Assembly (NCBI GenBank): GCA_032209605.1
Contig: JASFXZ010000003.1
Span: forward strand, 4,404,807 to 4,468,806
Length of the DNA stretch: 64,000 nucleotides
Direction of reading: 5' to 3'
From: Mactromeris polynyma
Lineage: Eukaryota > Mollusca > Bivalvia > Venerida > Mactridae
Shown here piece by piece: positions 44,301 to 55,791 of the stretch. The translations under genes were made by a program, and so were the position numbers. Within the stretch, counting starts at the first letter, position 1. Every line of letters starts with the position of its first letter. The notes under the pieces are model-generated. The model did not search any database. It was not told where the DNA came from and saw only the letters and a list, made by a program, of their open reading frames with translations.

Positions 44301-47300
44301 TATAATTTTATCTAAGTAAGTTTCAATGTAGTCTTTATCCAACATGTTGTTAAACTTTGATTTTAAATTATGGTTGTAAAATTGTCAGCTTGGATATTAT
44401 GAAAAGGTAATACTTTCTCATGTGTTAACAATATGTTATGTTTTTGTCTTATTTTTCAGAAAACCAGGCAGTTGATGAGTCTGTGAATGGAGACAATATT
44501 CAGGTAATTCATGAGTTTACAGCAAGTTTGTGCTACGTTTTATGTACAATTCAATTTATTGCACTCTTGGCATAAATGCACCTAACTTGCTACAGATTTT
44601 GAACCTTCTTTGACAAAAATTTGAATTGCTGCCATAAAGTTGTGTTGATTTTAAGCAAATGAGGTTATAGAAGCATTCACTAATCCTACCTAAAGATAGA
44701 TTTTATATAGTGGTTGTTACTGATACAGGTCAGATGACCAGCCAAAGTTTTATATGGTCAGTTACATATTATTTGAATTCGCTTCTTAATAAGCAATAAA
44801 AATACATGCAACTGTAGTGCTTTGTTTCTGTCTATGCCGATAAACGACGTATTTCCCCATCCCAAAAAGTATCTTTTTCCCAATTGTCAGTTGTATATTT
44901 CCCTATTGGAAGGTATAAAATTTTACCAAGTGATCTCCACAATTAGTTGATTGGATAGACCCCCCCCCACACTTTCCAGTTTATGTGATTTAATCCCTTT
45001 GAATGTTAAGACAATACTGCAATTGTTCCTGACTCGTCAGAATTTGGTATAAATGCTTGTCAACACAAATATTTGGCAGTGAACATGAAAATATGAAACT
45101 ATAGTCTACTTAATTTCCTGTAAGACTGTTGCAGAATTAATATTTGACCTACTTAAATTTATTGTTTGCGAGTGAAGCCAATTGGAACATTACCAAAAGT
45201 TTGTAAATATTTACTATGCAGCATTTGGCATGAGGTGAAAATCTCTGGCTGTGATTGTTTAAGCACTGTTTTAGGTTAAATATTAAGCTTTTATTTTTTT
45301 ACATGCCAATCAATGATAAAATATTCATGTTTATGATGGTCTATTTGAGAAAAATCATACGTTACGGGTTAACTATAAAAATACACATTTTCAATAGCTG
45401 TATTTCAACTGTGTAAAAAATGGCTGAACTGGAAAAAAAATCTCAATTCGACCCAAAGCACCACTTAATTTCCCAGTTTAATGGATACCGTTTCCTTTCC
45501 CAAATGGTGAAGAAAAAATCGGTGTAGTTTTCTGCAGCCCAGTCATCAACAGATTGGTCGTTCTTTTTTACCTTCATTATGCATGTATCTCTTTAGCTTA
45601 GATGATACTTATTGATGTACTTTTGTAAATATTACAATAAATTATATTTAAGACTGAAATGGAGCATTCACCTGTTAAGATACCAAGGTTAAATGATGCT
45701 GAGGAGACGCCCCCTCCTGGTGATGTGTCTGTAACCGTAAGTAGTCATCATTCATCACAATCAATTTTTGTTTGTTTTCCACACTAGAATTTTGTTTACG
45801 GTATCTTAATATGCTTCAAAGTAGCACTGATATTACAAACTAGACATATGTCATAGCGTTACCTTCATAATAAAGAGCATACGTTTTTGATAATGAAGTT
45901 CTGTTTGTTTTACTAAACACAATAATGACATCGTCAACTTTTGATGAATTCTCTTCATCTAATTGTCAAGACTAATTGTGACTAAGTGTTGTGTGGGGCA
46001 ATGTACGACTGTAAGATTTTTAATTATGTTGGATGAATAAGTTGTAATTTTCAAGAAAGATATTTAATTGAATTAACCTGCAAACATTTTCATATCTTTT
46101 ACTAGTTCCTAGCTAGTACACCAAAGCCTGGTCGCCCTCAGCTGTCTAGAAGACGACCTCTGTCATCTGTCCGGGAGAATTCTGATGTAGCAGCAATATC
46201 GGAGTTGTCTAATAAATCTGCGAATGTTTCATCTAAATCATCTGAAAGACCAACGAGAATAAAATCTTCAATACCTAAGACACAATACGAAATTTCTCAG
46301 CGGAAACAGGACAAATCTGCTGCTGGGAAAAGTATAGAGGATAAAATGTCTAAAATAACCCAATCGGTTGTAGAAAGAAAGAGACTTAGCGTCAGGAAGG
46401 CATCAGATGTTTCTGGACCTAGTTCTTCCAGGTCTGTGTCAAAATCTGTGTCTGCAAGCAACGAAACAGTACTGACAGGGTCACTGTCTATGTCAGAACG
46501 TTCAATGACCAGGAGTAATTCTCGCCGTAATGTAAATACAAATGAAGTTTCTGATGATGATGATCAAGTTCAGACTAAGAGGAAGACTGCAGTTAACAAG
46601 AGTGTGCAGAAAACAAATAGTGTCAATAAAAGTAATGCTACAAGTGTAAAAACTAAAACTGTTAAGAAAACAGGGAAACAAGGAAATATTTCCGATAGCT
46701 CTGATGATACGAGAGTTCTGAAAAAATCTCACACAAAAAGGAAGGTCAGTGTGAGTCGTGATGTACAGGCTTCATTAGGAGTGTCTAGCAACACAGACGC
46801 TATCAGAAAGAAGGGTTATATGGGTGACCAAAGGGAGGTAACTCGAAGAGACAAGACAAGGAGGAAAGGTTCATCTACAGCAAATACTCCAACAGGTATT
46901 ATTAAGGATTCCATTGTTCCCTGGTAAAAAGCCACATTTTTACCCTCTGAATTCTGGCTGATTGGTCTATTCTTCTCTAAATTATATTATGGGTAATTTG
47001 GCTATAAAATGGTAAAATTTGGTCACAATTTATCAAAATGACCTAGTGGAACTCCTAATTATATTGAATTTAAGTTTTCTATTAAACACTACTTTTTGCA
47101 TGTTATTAGTGATTCAGTGAGATTGTACAGGCAATAAAGTTTATATACCTAATATTGAGATTTTGCACTGCATTCATGGCTTTCACTTTCGGTTTGATCT
47201 CCATGACTAGTCTAGGCATTGTATTTTTAGATCAGACAGTTATGTTATGGCAGACAGATGACCAGAAGAGGTCCAGGCGTGATGTGATGGATCTTGACTT

Positions 47301-49891
47301 GGTATTAAACTGTATAACAGAAACATTAGAATCTGCCATGTAAGTATCGCACTGTACAGTATATATTGCGTTTTCTCAAAATGTGCTCTTGTCCTGTGGT
47401 CAATGGTCAGGGGTTTCAATAAGAGCCGGAAGCCGAAAAATTTACCCAGTAACTTAAGCTTCTTCACCCGCCTACTTTTCTTGTATGAATAATCATAATT
47501 AAGCAGAGTACCCCACAGACTCCCGCCTACTTTTGGTGATTTTCCTGCTACTTCAAGAATTAGTGACACTTTTGCAATGGTCATAAGATACTCTGTTAGC
47601 AAGTTTAAGAAAATTGTCCTATACTAACATATAAAGTGTAATAGAGTGACGGAGAAAACTACATTTACAGTACAGGGACTACCCTCTTAGATGTCCAGGG
47701 TATGCAAAAATGAAGAGGTGGTGGGGCATAGTGGGGCTCAGTGGTTAATGCTGCTGACTACGAATCCGAAAGTTGAGGGTAAAAACAGAGATGCTTTTCA
47801 GTGTTTCCCACCTAACATTGTACTGGTATGTGTCCGGGGAAGCACTGGTTAATTGCCAGGAAAATGGTATCTGTACTAACGGGCTTTGGCTCTGTGCATT
47901 GATCGTTTTATGGTTCAAAATTGTCTGTTTGCCCTATACTGCTCTCCTGACTAGTAAATTTCCCCCTTCAGCTTCAAAAAGTCCTTTTATGGTGTGCAGG
48001 GGAAATACAGGGTCGACAGAAATACCATAAATATGCATTAGGAAAAATGAATGTGTCAAGTGTTGACCTCACAAACACAGTTATTTGCATTTCAACACCC
48101 GGAAAACAAAAGTATATTCGTCTTGTAGGGATGTATATGAGCTACAGGATGGTCAGGCTGCTGCCAGGTTACTGAGGAAATACCTGGCTACAGATGTCAC
48201 ACATATGGTATGTCTGTATAACATTTCATATAATATGCAGGCCTTTTTCTATAGTTCCCACGGGTCAGACTATCTGACCCATTCCCAAAGCCAAATATAT
48301 GTTTTTTTCCCAATCAGAAAAAGAATTCTCAATCAGAAGCACCTACAAAAAATTATCTACTGGAGCGACCAGAAGCTCTTTAAATAACTCTATTATTGTC
48401 CCTTGTGTCATTAATGTTTGTGGACATTTTGTGAGTCTTGATAAAAAATGTAGATTAGAATGCTTGTTCTTTTGATTATGAAATTTCCCATAATTGGAGT
48501 TGAAGCGATTAAAGTTTTCCCAAAATGGCAAATTTTACAACAATTTCCCCCAATTTATCTAGGGTCTTTTTCCCAAAATGGACAGAAAGGCCTGATATGT
48601 TATGTTCCTGTCTTCATGAGGTTATATACCATTATCAATAAAGCAGGGTTTTTTAATCAGGTTTTTAAATACCTGGTTATTTATTGCTGTATGCATTTTC
48701 TTTTTATTCATATGTCCACATTTTACATTGCAAATCATATGAAATGTGACTTGCAATTTTAACATTTTCTTTAACAACAGTATACAGTGTGTTGTATCTG
48801 TATACAACTTGGTTGCTGTATTTCTTTCAGATTCAAGCAGCTCAAACAGTTGCAAATGTACAGACCAGAATAAAACAGGTACAGCTTTGATCTCATCAAA
48901 TAGAGTCCCAGATGTTCAAAGTTCTACCATCTTTGTTAATTGTGAACTTCATTTAGATGACAGAACAATTGATATTTGGTCTGTTGTAGTTTTGATAAGG
49001 TTGTCTATCTTTCCTTGACTAGACATAATTCATGTCATGATGAGAAATCTGTTGCTTAACAAAATGATTATCTAGAAGTTTGGTACCTGTATTGTTGTAT
49101 TGTTGTTGATTGTTGTATTTTTCAGAGTGGACAAAGCATAAAACAAAAGCAGAAAAAGTTGATGTCTTTGCAGAAAGAAAAAATGGAGTAAGTATTTGTT
49201 GAATAATAACCAATGGTGTTTGAGGTAAATCCACTGAAGTCAGATTGAGGACATTACTTTGTTGTTCTGCACAATATGAAAGCCTCAGTTACCTGTAGAA
49301 ACATTGATTAGCAGGGTTTAATCTACTTAGCTGTTTGGTGGTTTGGAGCGATACAGTCGTGAAAGGTTGAAACACTTCTGGTTCAATTTTATTCAGTTGT
49401 TATGGACTAGTTTATACAACATGATGTATCATCTGAATGAAACATTCCTTGTGCAGTGAGCTTACTTACTGGAATTATTGTATTATATTTTATAGCATTG
49501 CATTGTATTGTTGTGCAGGGTTGTATCGCCGTATTGTATTGCTGTGTTGTATGGCCGTATTGTATTGCAGTGTATTACATATCCCTCCATCAATCGGGGC
49601 ACACACTTGCTCTGAATAAATTCCAAATTTGTTACTCTACGCCCCTGTTGTGTATATGTAATCTTGTTGCTTTCATTTTTTTCGTCACTATTAGGTTATA
49701 ATGTATGGCACTTTCTGTTGCTTAATCACTCGATGGTGGTCAATCTTATATGCTCCTTAATACTAGATATATTTGTTTACAGATTGGAGGAGAGATGTTT
49801 ACCTGCCAAGGATTTAAGGGAGAAGAATGAGAAGATGACAGTCATCAATGACTTCCTTTCAAACCTTCAAACTCTTGTTAACCAGTGCTAA
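41310..49891 (+). CDS. CENPU: CENP-U-like inner kinetochore protein (11 coding exons, 510 aa)
   Basis: Probable homologue of centromere protein U, a subunit of the CENP-O/P/Q/U/R group of the constitutive centromere-associated network. Exons: 41310-41332, 42307-42373, 42725-42842, 44460-44503, 45653-45736, 46106-46895, 47231-47339, 48129-48207, 48831-48878, 49126-49187, 49783-49891. All are GT-AG with consistent phases (1533 nt), and an in-frame TAA lies nine bases before the ATG. The N-terminal 375 residues are basic, Ser/Thr/Lys-rich and apparently disordered, as in vertebrate CENP-U; most come from one 790-nt exon. The C-terminal 135 residues resemble CENP-U: a VMLW segment (Trp 382) followed by a DLDLVL helix, then a Lys/Glu/Gln coiled coil, then FLSNLQ (499-504) before a short tail. 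It is longer in the N-terminus than the 418-residue human protein and lacks the C-terminal extension after FLSNL. Recognition is from remembered family patterns, so a different coiled-coil kinetochore protein remains possible. Confidence 0.68.
41908..42258. mobile_element. CAGGCCTTTTTCT family copy in intron 1 of the CENP-U-like gene
   Basis: Lacks the left terminal palindrome. The right end CCCAAAATGGACAGAAAAAG + GCCTG is intact and stops about 48 bp before the exon 2 acceptor. Its short open frames on both strands are repeat-derived. Confidence 0.7.
43170..44110. repeat. Degenerate tandem repeat, roughly 100-bp unit, interrupted by an insertion
   Basis: Units share ACCAAACTTGGTACATAG-, GGTCAAGGTCACTGTTAC- and TAAAAATAGAAAA-type segments, seen four to five times before 43670 and again after 44046. 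This repeat style is familiar from mollusc genomes. It lies in intron 3 of the CENP-U-like gene and is split by the element at 43672-44046. Confidence 0.65.
43672..44046. mobile_element. Inverted-repeat element inserted in the tandem array
   Basis: Ends CCTTGCGTTCAGTTACGGCT and TAGCTGTAACTGAACGCAAGG are inverted. A second internal CTGCGTTCAGTTACGGCTAA copy occurs near 43830. Inside, CTGGTTCCCTGCC and GGCAGGGAACCAG form a perfect 13-bp stem around 43921-43960. It is CpG-richer than its surroundings. Confidence 0.7.
46905..47060. mobile_element. GGTTCCACTAG-ended element, copy 3 (inverted)
   Basis: Reverse copy (AAGGATTCCATT ... GACCTAGTGGAACTCC). It begins about 10 bp after the donor of the large CENP-U-like exon, so the open frame running past that donor ends inside this transposon. 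Confidence 0.6.
47718..47900 (+). mobile_element. tRNA-derived SINE, copy D (decayed)
   Basis: GGCTCAGTGGTTAATGCTGC and GACTACGAATCCGAAAGTTG look like A-box and anticodon-arm sequence. The B-box is decayed. Intron 7 of the CENP-U-like gene. Confidence 0.45.
48238..48594. mobile_element. CAGGCCTTTTTCT family, most complete copy
   Basis: Both ends are present (CAGGCCTTTTTCTATAGTTC ... GACAGAAAGGCCTG), with the perfect GGGTCAGACTATCTGACCC palindrome near the left end. It begins about 31 bp after the donor of exon 8 of the CENP-U-like gene. Confidence 0.75.
49490..49576. repeat. Degenerate TGTATTGC-type simple repeat
   Basis: Irregular repetition of GTATTG/GTTGTAT motifs in the last intron of the CENP-U-like gene. 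Low complexity. Confidence 0.6.
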
Positions 49892-51040
49892 CAGATAGTG
49901 AAGAATTGTTAAGCATCATTTCACCAATTTTTCTACTGTTGTGTATCTATACTTTCCCATTTGCTAATGATTAACAATGCAATACAACTAATAATTGCAC
50001 TAATGACTTGGTTATGTCAAATTCAGTCTGGCCTTCCATTAATATTTGGCTTGGAAAGATAAATTGTGATAAGTTCAAATTTTTAATATTGTACAGCAAC
50101 CGGTCTGGATCGCTTGGGAACGTGACTAATTCTCAAACAATTGCGAGGAAGTATTTAGAGTTCCAAAGGTTTCGATGCACTCCTCCAAATTTAAACGAGT
50201 AAAATTGTAACTAGTCTTGGTACCGAGTTGTCGTCCGTGTGTTGCCTTGCATGACAGTTGTGTTATCAGTTTCGATTTAAATAGATTATTTCCCTTTTTT
50301 CATCTGTTTAACAACATATTTATGAACTCTCATGCAAGTTTAGCAAGTGTCGACGAGCGTAACATTTATCTTTATATTCAATGTATAAAAATGACAGATC
50401 CAATACATCAATTTTTCTCAAAATGTATTGATATGTGTATTGAGAGAGCTTTTATCCTGATGCATCAATGATCAATTAATTGTCTCACACCTAGCGTTTG
50501 TGTCTGTGCATATGAATATTAAAATTTTATTGATAGTCAGTTATGTAGTATAGCATACTTGAATTATTTTGTACATGTTTTAACGGTTTTCAGTTTGAAA
50601 ACTATTATTTCACATGTATCTGATGACTTATGTAAATTTTGTGCCAAACTTGTTGGATCTGTTAATTGGCTGAAATCATGCAATGTTAGTGATATTCTGA
50701 TATAATGGTCTTAACTGTTGATGATTTCTGTATGTTGTTTTATCTTAATTTTTGTTCTCGGTACATTTAATTTTTTTTATATAATTACGTTGATTGCATG
50801 TTTTCTATTTGTGTTTCCCTGTCAATGCAGTTCATTTATGTCACAGTAAAGACACAAACACAAGTGGGGATTGGAAATGTCTGACATCTAACCAATGTCA
50901 GAAAACCTTTATTAAATAGTCTTCTGTAAAATCATTTCGGAGAACATCATGTATGTCGTCAATTTGGTTTCTATAAACTTGTGTATGTTTTGTCCATTTT
51001 GTTGATTAAAGCAAAATAAACAGATTATAACTAATATATT
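49892..51040 (+). other. CENPU: Probable 3' UTR of the CENP-U-like gene
   Basis: AT-rich sequence with no coding potential follows the stop codon. AATAAA at 51015-51020 is the nearest canonical poly(A) signal I found, and an ATTAAA occurs near 50913. The extent is inferred. Confidence 0.35.
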
Positions 51041-51266
51041 TGTGTTCCTGTGTGAAATCACATCTCTGGTAATATGGTATTTATGTTGTTCGTTATACAG
51101 ATTGGTAGAATGCACTCTAGCTTGGGTCATACATAATATTGTTAGAAGAATGGTAAATTCTTCATTCTGTTGTCAAGCAAGTGAACTGTGCTTTATTCTT
51201 GCTTTAAATGCAGTTATTAACTGTAAAAACCGCTGAAACAAATGTTGTTTAGTGCATAGTTTGTTT

Positions 51267-51425
51267 CCTGTGAGTCGTTTAGAGAAATATCACTGTGTAT
51301 GCATGCGTTTAGAGAAATATCACTGTGTATGTATGCGTTTAGAGAAATATCACTGTGTATGGATGCATTTAGAGAAATAGCACTATGTATGGATGCGTTT
51401 AGAGAAATAGCACTGTGTATGGATG
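51267..51425. repeat. 30-bp minisatellite, five units
   Basis: Unit TGCGTTTAGAGAAATATCAC + TGTGTATGGA, five copies, downstream of the CENP-U-like gene. Open frames on both strands come from the 30-base periodicity. Confidence 0.9.
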
Positions 51426-51859
51426 CGAGCACAGGAGATTGTCATGAGTTTTCTCCCTTTATCCCTCCTAGATTAATTACTTTATGCACATGTACATACA
51501 CTTTTGAAGGTATAAAGGGAAATCATTTGTGACAATCTCATGTGGATGCGAGTCATGAATGCAACATTCAACGGGTTCTAGTAAGTGGTTGATTTATCAA
51601 AGCACTGAAATACTTGGCTTAAACGTAACAACAACAATAATGCGTTGCTGATACATGGTCTTGAAATATGGCAGATTTTGTTTTTAAGTGGTTTGGTTCT
51701 TTCTTGAGAGACCATTTAATTGTAACATCAATGTGCTCCAACTGTTCTGTGTATGGTCGACATTCACTCGAAATTTTATTTCCTGTGAAAGGCAATACTC
51801 CTGCAATCCCCTGATTTAAGCAAAAACGCCCGTTTGTATGTACTGGGGTGCAATCATAA

Positions 51860-52019
51860 TATAGTAAAACCTCACTTAATGACCACCTCAAATTTAAGAA
51901 CACAATTTTCAAGTCCATTTTCACCGTTTTGCTATTCATTTGACCTCAGTATTAGGACAACCGCAATATTGGGACCAGTTTCAAGGGTCCCAATGGTGGT
52001 CTTATTATTGAGGGTTTAC
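51860..52019 (+). mobile_element. Pogo-like MITE copy 6
   Basis: A near full-length copy with slightly decayed ends (ATAGTAAAACCTCA ... TGAGGGTTTAC). Intergenic. Confidence 0.75.
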
Positions 52020-52143
52020 GTCGACCTTTCTTAGAATTTGTGGGCAACTATGCTCTTTTAACATTGGTCACTGTTTAGTGATGTATAACGGCATATGCTG
52101 ATTTGGATGTATCACTGCTAGATAATCAAAATGTCACGATATA

Positions 52144-52524
52144 TACACTGCCATCCAAAAGTTTCTTCACACTTAAATATTTTAAATTTCGTTACTTTTT
52201 CTTACAGAATTTCAAATAAAACATGTATGACCATGAAGGAAAATTATTCATCCCACTTCTGTGATGGATAGTTTAGAATTAACAATGTGCACATCTCGGC
52301 AGCAGCATCAATCGGCCTGCATCCGAAACCAATATGTGTGTAACTGTTTGATCTGACACAGAAAATAAGATAATTTGTTTCAGTACTTTATAAATTCTTC
52401 TACATTTGTATATTATTGCTGTGTTAAAAAGCAATTTCGATGTATTGCATGTGAAACAATTATGACAATACATTAATTGCAATGGGAAATTGTCAGTGTG
52501 CAGGAACTTTTGGAGGGCAGTGTA
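52144..52524 (-). mobile_element. Tc1/mariner-like MITE, copy 2 (inverted, longer)
   Basis: Same termini as 2490-2782. The shared interior (GTGGGATGAATAATTTT and others) occurs in reverse orientation, with additional sequence inside. This is probably the less deleted form. Confidence 0.75.
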
Positions 52525-54043
52525 TTTCACGATTTAGTCTACTTATACATTCCATAATTAACAACTTGAAGTCCAACTGCTATTAACACCAATGTAAACA
52601 ACTCCAGCGGTTATTTTGATTATCATTTTAGCGCCACTTGGGTAGTTTGTTTTGGTAAGTTCAATGTTCTCCCTAGATAAATACTTCTGCGAGCGTCCAT
52701 TGTTAGTTAAATGTCTGGTATAAATCGATTTGTACTAAATATTCAGCGATCTAGGAAAATTTCAAATACAACTCAATTACATGCAGATTATCATGTATTG
52801 AAAGAAAGCCCAAACCGCCATTGAATTTCTTAAGTAAATTACCTATTAGTGCATTACTATTCACTTTTGTGGAGAAATAATTTCCATGGTTTCCATGATC
52901 TATTAGTAATAACAAACAATCCCTGAAGAAGAGTTCATTATCAATGATGGAGATATGTGCCGACTGCTTACACGAAAGACACAGTATAGGTCAAGTTATT
53001 ATTACAAGGTGATACACCGAGACGCTCGGAATGCTGTCTGTGAAAGTATCACAACATTTCTGGAAAATTGCTTGCGTTCTTATTGAACATAAAATGTAGC
53101 AGAGTTCGGATACATATATGCGAATTATTCAAATGCTTTTAGAAAAAGATAAAAACAATTTTTAAGTGCAATGGTATGGTAGTATATTTATGCCAAAATT
53201 AAAAGAAAACAAGAAATATCTTGAAAACAGATAGTCGGTGCAATTTGAAGGTAAAGATTTGTTGTGCAACATAAAAAACGCCGAGATGATACGATTGCTG
53301 GTCACTCCAGATCCAAAATGGATTTCAGTAAATTAACCGAAATTCAGTGGATTTCGGTAAGGTAACGTACCCTTTATCTAAAGGTTAACCAATCCTCGTC
53401 CAGCTTCCAAACGTTGTTCGGTTGAAGAGAAATTGCCTTGGTGGTTAACGTAAGATTTGATTGTTTTACACAGCACTGATATGCAAATAGCAAAACAATG
53501 TTAGTACGACTGCGCCGAAAATCGCGGAAGGCGTCTGCAGTACAGGTATATTCACAAGACAACCATTAACTTCACTAGAATCATTTTGTTATTGTACATG
53601 CTGAGCGTTTGATATGTAATTTCAAACACGCTTGAAAATCTTTGAACAGTTTAAAATAGTATTGCTCTATAGTCTACCTCCATTCAAAATGGTAAATTCT
53701 CACTCATTCTTCTGGTTAGTTGCAACTTCTGCTTAAGTTGAGTATAAACTTGTAAATTTTTTGACCCAAGTTAATAACTAGTTATGTTTGCTAGCTATTG
53801 TTTACTGGAATACTTGTCAAGTATCCAAATACTGCAATCAAATTTTAAAACATGCTGGTCACGAATAAACATCAAAGAACGTTACATGCGATATTATCCT
53901 GATGTGATAGTTTAATTAAGAAATATTAAAAAAGACACTTGGTACAAGCTAAGTAAACATTGGAAGCCTACACAGAAGTGGAATACCACTCATTTATATC
54001 GGATGCAATTGGAATATTATGTTAAGTCATACTATTAAGTATT

Positions 54044-55791
54044 TCATCGTTTCACTAACGGAGCTGTTTCTGAGCAAGTACTGATTGATGAAGTTTGGGA
54101 GATTTTAGACTTTGTTGATATATTTCTATTTATCGGATGATACAGGTCATCACTATCATTACTTGAAGTATTGTGTGACTTCATTTGGAAGAGCCTCCGT
54201 CTGTATTGAGCAAACGCTTCATCGCCAGCGCCATTTTGTTCAGCGTCGTCCATTGGTGTGGGTGCAAACTCATCACGTATTCCGAATATCGTACCATCGT
54301 CGAGAGAGTCTTCTGATTCCATCCTCATCCATTTAGACTTTGTCCAAGCTCTTCTGTCTCTCCATAATCGCATTGTTAGCTCATCTCTTTCTACATCCGA
54401 TGACGCATGCGCAGATATTCCGGAAGTGGAAGCTATTGGTGATAATTCGAATGAATCGACATTTTTGTAGAAATATAACGGTGGACGTTTTGAAGTTGTT
54501 CCACTGTCTTTGTTATCATCCGTCGATTTTTTAGGACGCGCAATTTTCTTCGCAGCATTCACTTCTATATCTTCTTCATTACCAGAGTCTTCACTGGTAT
54601 CTTTAGAGTTGTCTATGCATTTCTCAGATTTTACATATGAGCTACAAGTACATTGGCGTTTCTTGTCGACGATGTAGAAATGTCCACGTTGCTTGTTGTA
54701 TTTCGTTCTCGTTTTGTGTTTAAACCCGGTGATGAATAACAACAACAAGACGGCTAACAACAGAATTAATGGTCCTAAAATATTATACAGATGTTTTGAT
54801 TTGTAAAATGGTGTGTTCTTTCCGAACGTTTCCACAGAACTGCATAACACAAACACTAAACCGATGGACCAAACTATTATATCAAGTGCATACAAACATT
54901 TAATCGTACGAATCACTTTAGAGGAAACATGTCGGGTTTTTATTCGTTGTTTTTCCACTCTTCGTCTATAAAAATCTTTGTCGACAAATTCTTGTTCTTC
55001 AAAATACCAAATACTAAATTGCCGTATCCTCTCCTTTAGCAATTGTATCTTTGTCAACTTCTTTGGTGTCTGTGACCGATGCATCTTGACACAGCCACAT
55101 CCATCTTGGCTACCAAATTCATCATGAAAACTGCAACAACAAGGTATTCAATGAATAACGAACGAAGGTAGGAACTACCGAATCAAAATAATGAAGAGTG
55201 AACTTTGCGCTAGACCTTATAAATGCAATGTACGCGTGAAGACCTACATTAACAAAGAAGGAAGATTTTGACGCATTATTTGGAAAATGTTCGTCCATGT
55301 TATCAGGCCTTTTTCTTTCTATTTTGGTAAAAAGACCCTAGATAAATTGGGAAATTTTGCGTCGTAAAATATGCCAATTTGCGAAAACTTCAGTCACTTG
55401 AACTCTAATTTGGGGAATTTTTATTGTTAAAAAATCAAGCTTTCCAGTTCTAAATTTTATATAAACAAGCATTCTAATCTACATTTCTTATATTAACTGT
55501 CAAAAAGACACAAAACATGTCCACAAACATTTATGAGACAAGGGACAGTAATGGTCAGAGTTAATCAAAGAGCTTCAAGATATACAAGGTTAAAAAGACG
55601 AAAAACAACTTATAGGGTCCTGGAAATAATGCGACGATATGTTAGATGAACTTGCCCATTCCATTGATAAATTAGATGATTTTACAATTCAAATATACGT
55701 CAAATAACTATATCAAACACTATACTTACTGTCTGCTAGATTTAAATGGCGCTCCTTTTCCACCCTTGCCGCTTATGCTCACAAAAGCCAT
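54044..55791 (-). CDS. Two-transmembrane protein A, unrecognised family (2 exons, 382 aa)
   Basis: Function unknown. Exon 1 is 55730-55791 (MAFVSISGKGGKGAPFKSSR) and exon 2 is 54044-55130; together they give 1149 nt with a phase-2 junction. A basic N-terminal region of about 95 residues, with a helical Lys/Arg/Glu stretch, precedes two hydrophobic segments at about 100-121 and 137-157. These are joined by a short loop containing VETFGKNTPFY. Next come a basic patch, a Cys cluster (QCTCSSY) and a roughly 220-residue Ser/Asp/Glu-rich tail. No signal peptide is obvious. Two close membrane spans with long soluble ends suggest both termini face the cytosol (inference). It is paralogous to the gene at 60310-62491. 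I considered a TMEM200-like protein but could not support it. Confidence 0.75.
55304..55600. mobile_element. CAGGCCTTTTTCT family copy, inverted, in the intron of two-TM gene A
   Basis: Reverse-oriented relative to the copy at 48238. It starts CAGGCCTTTTTCTTTCTATT and continues through the shared interior to about AGCTTCAAGATATACAAGG. It occupies most of the single intron (55131-55729). Confidence 0.65.

Larger units (their letters stand above)
51041..54043. other. Intergenic region between the CENP-U-like gene and two-TM gene A
   Basis: It holds a 30-bp minisatellite (51267-51425), a pogo-like MITE (51860-52019) and a Tc1/mariner-like MITE (52144-52524). From 52525 to about 53900 I saw no gene. 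ATTAAA on the minus strand at 53911-53916 could be the poly(A) signal of the gene to its right. Confidence 0.5.

Noticed and set aside
46896..46927. Extension of the large CENP-U-like exon to the stop codon at 46927
   Set aside because: A donor at 46896 joins in frame to 47231, and the extension lies in a transposon copy.
54112..54534. Plus-strand open frames opposite two-TM gene A
   Set aside because: They are antisense shadows of the well-supported minus-strand coding exon.
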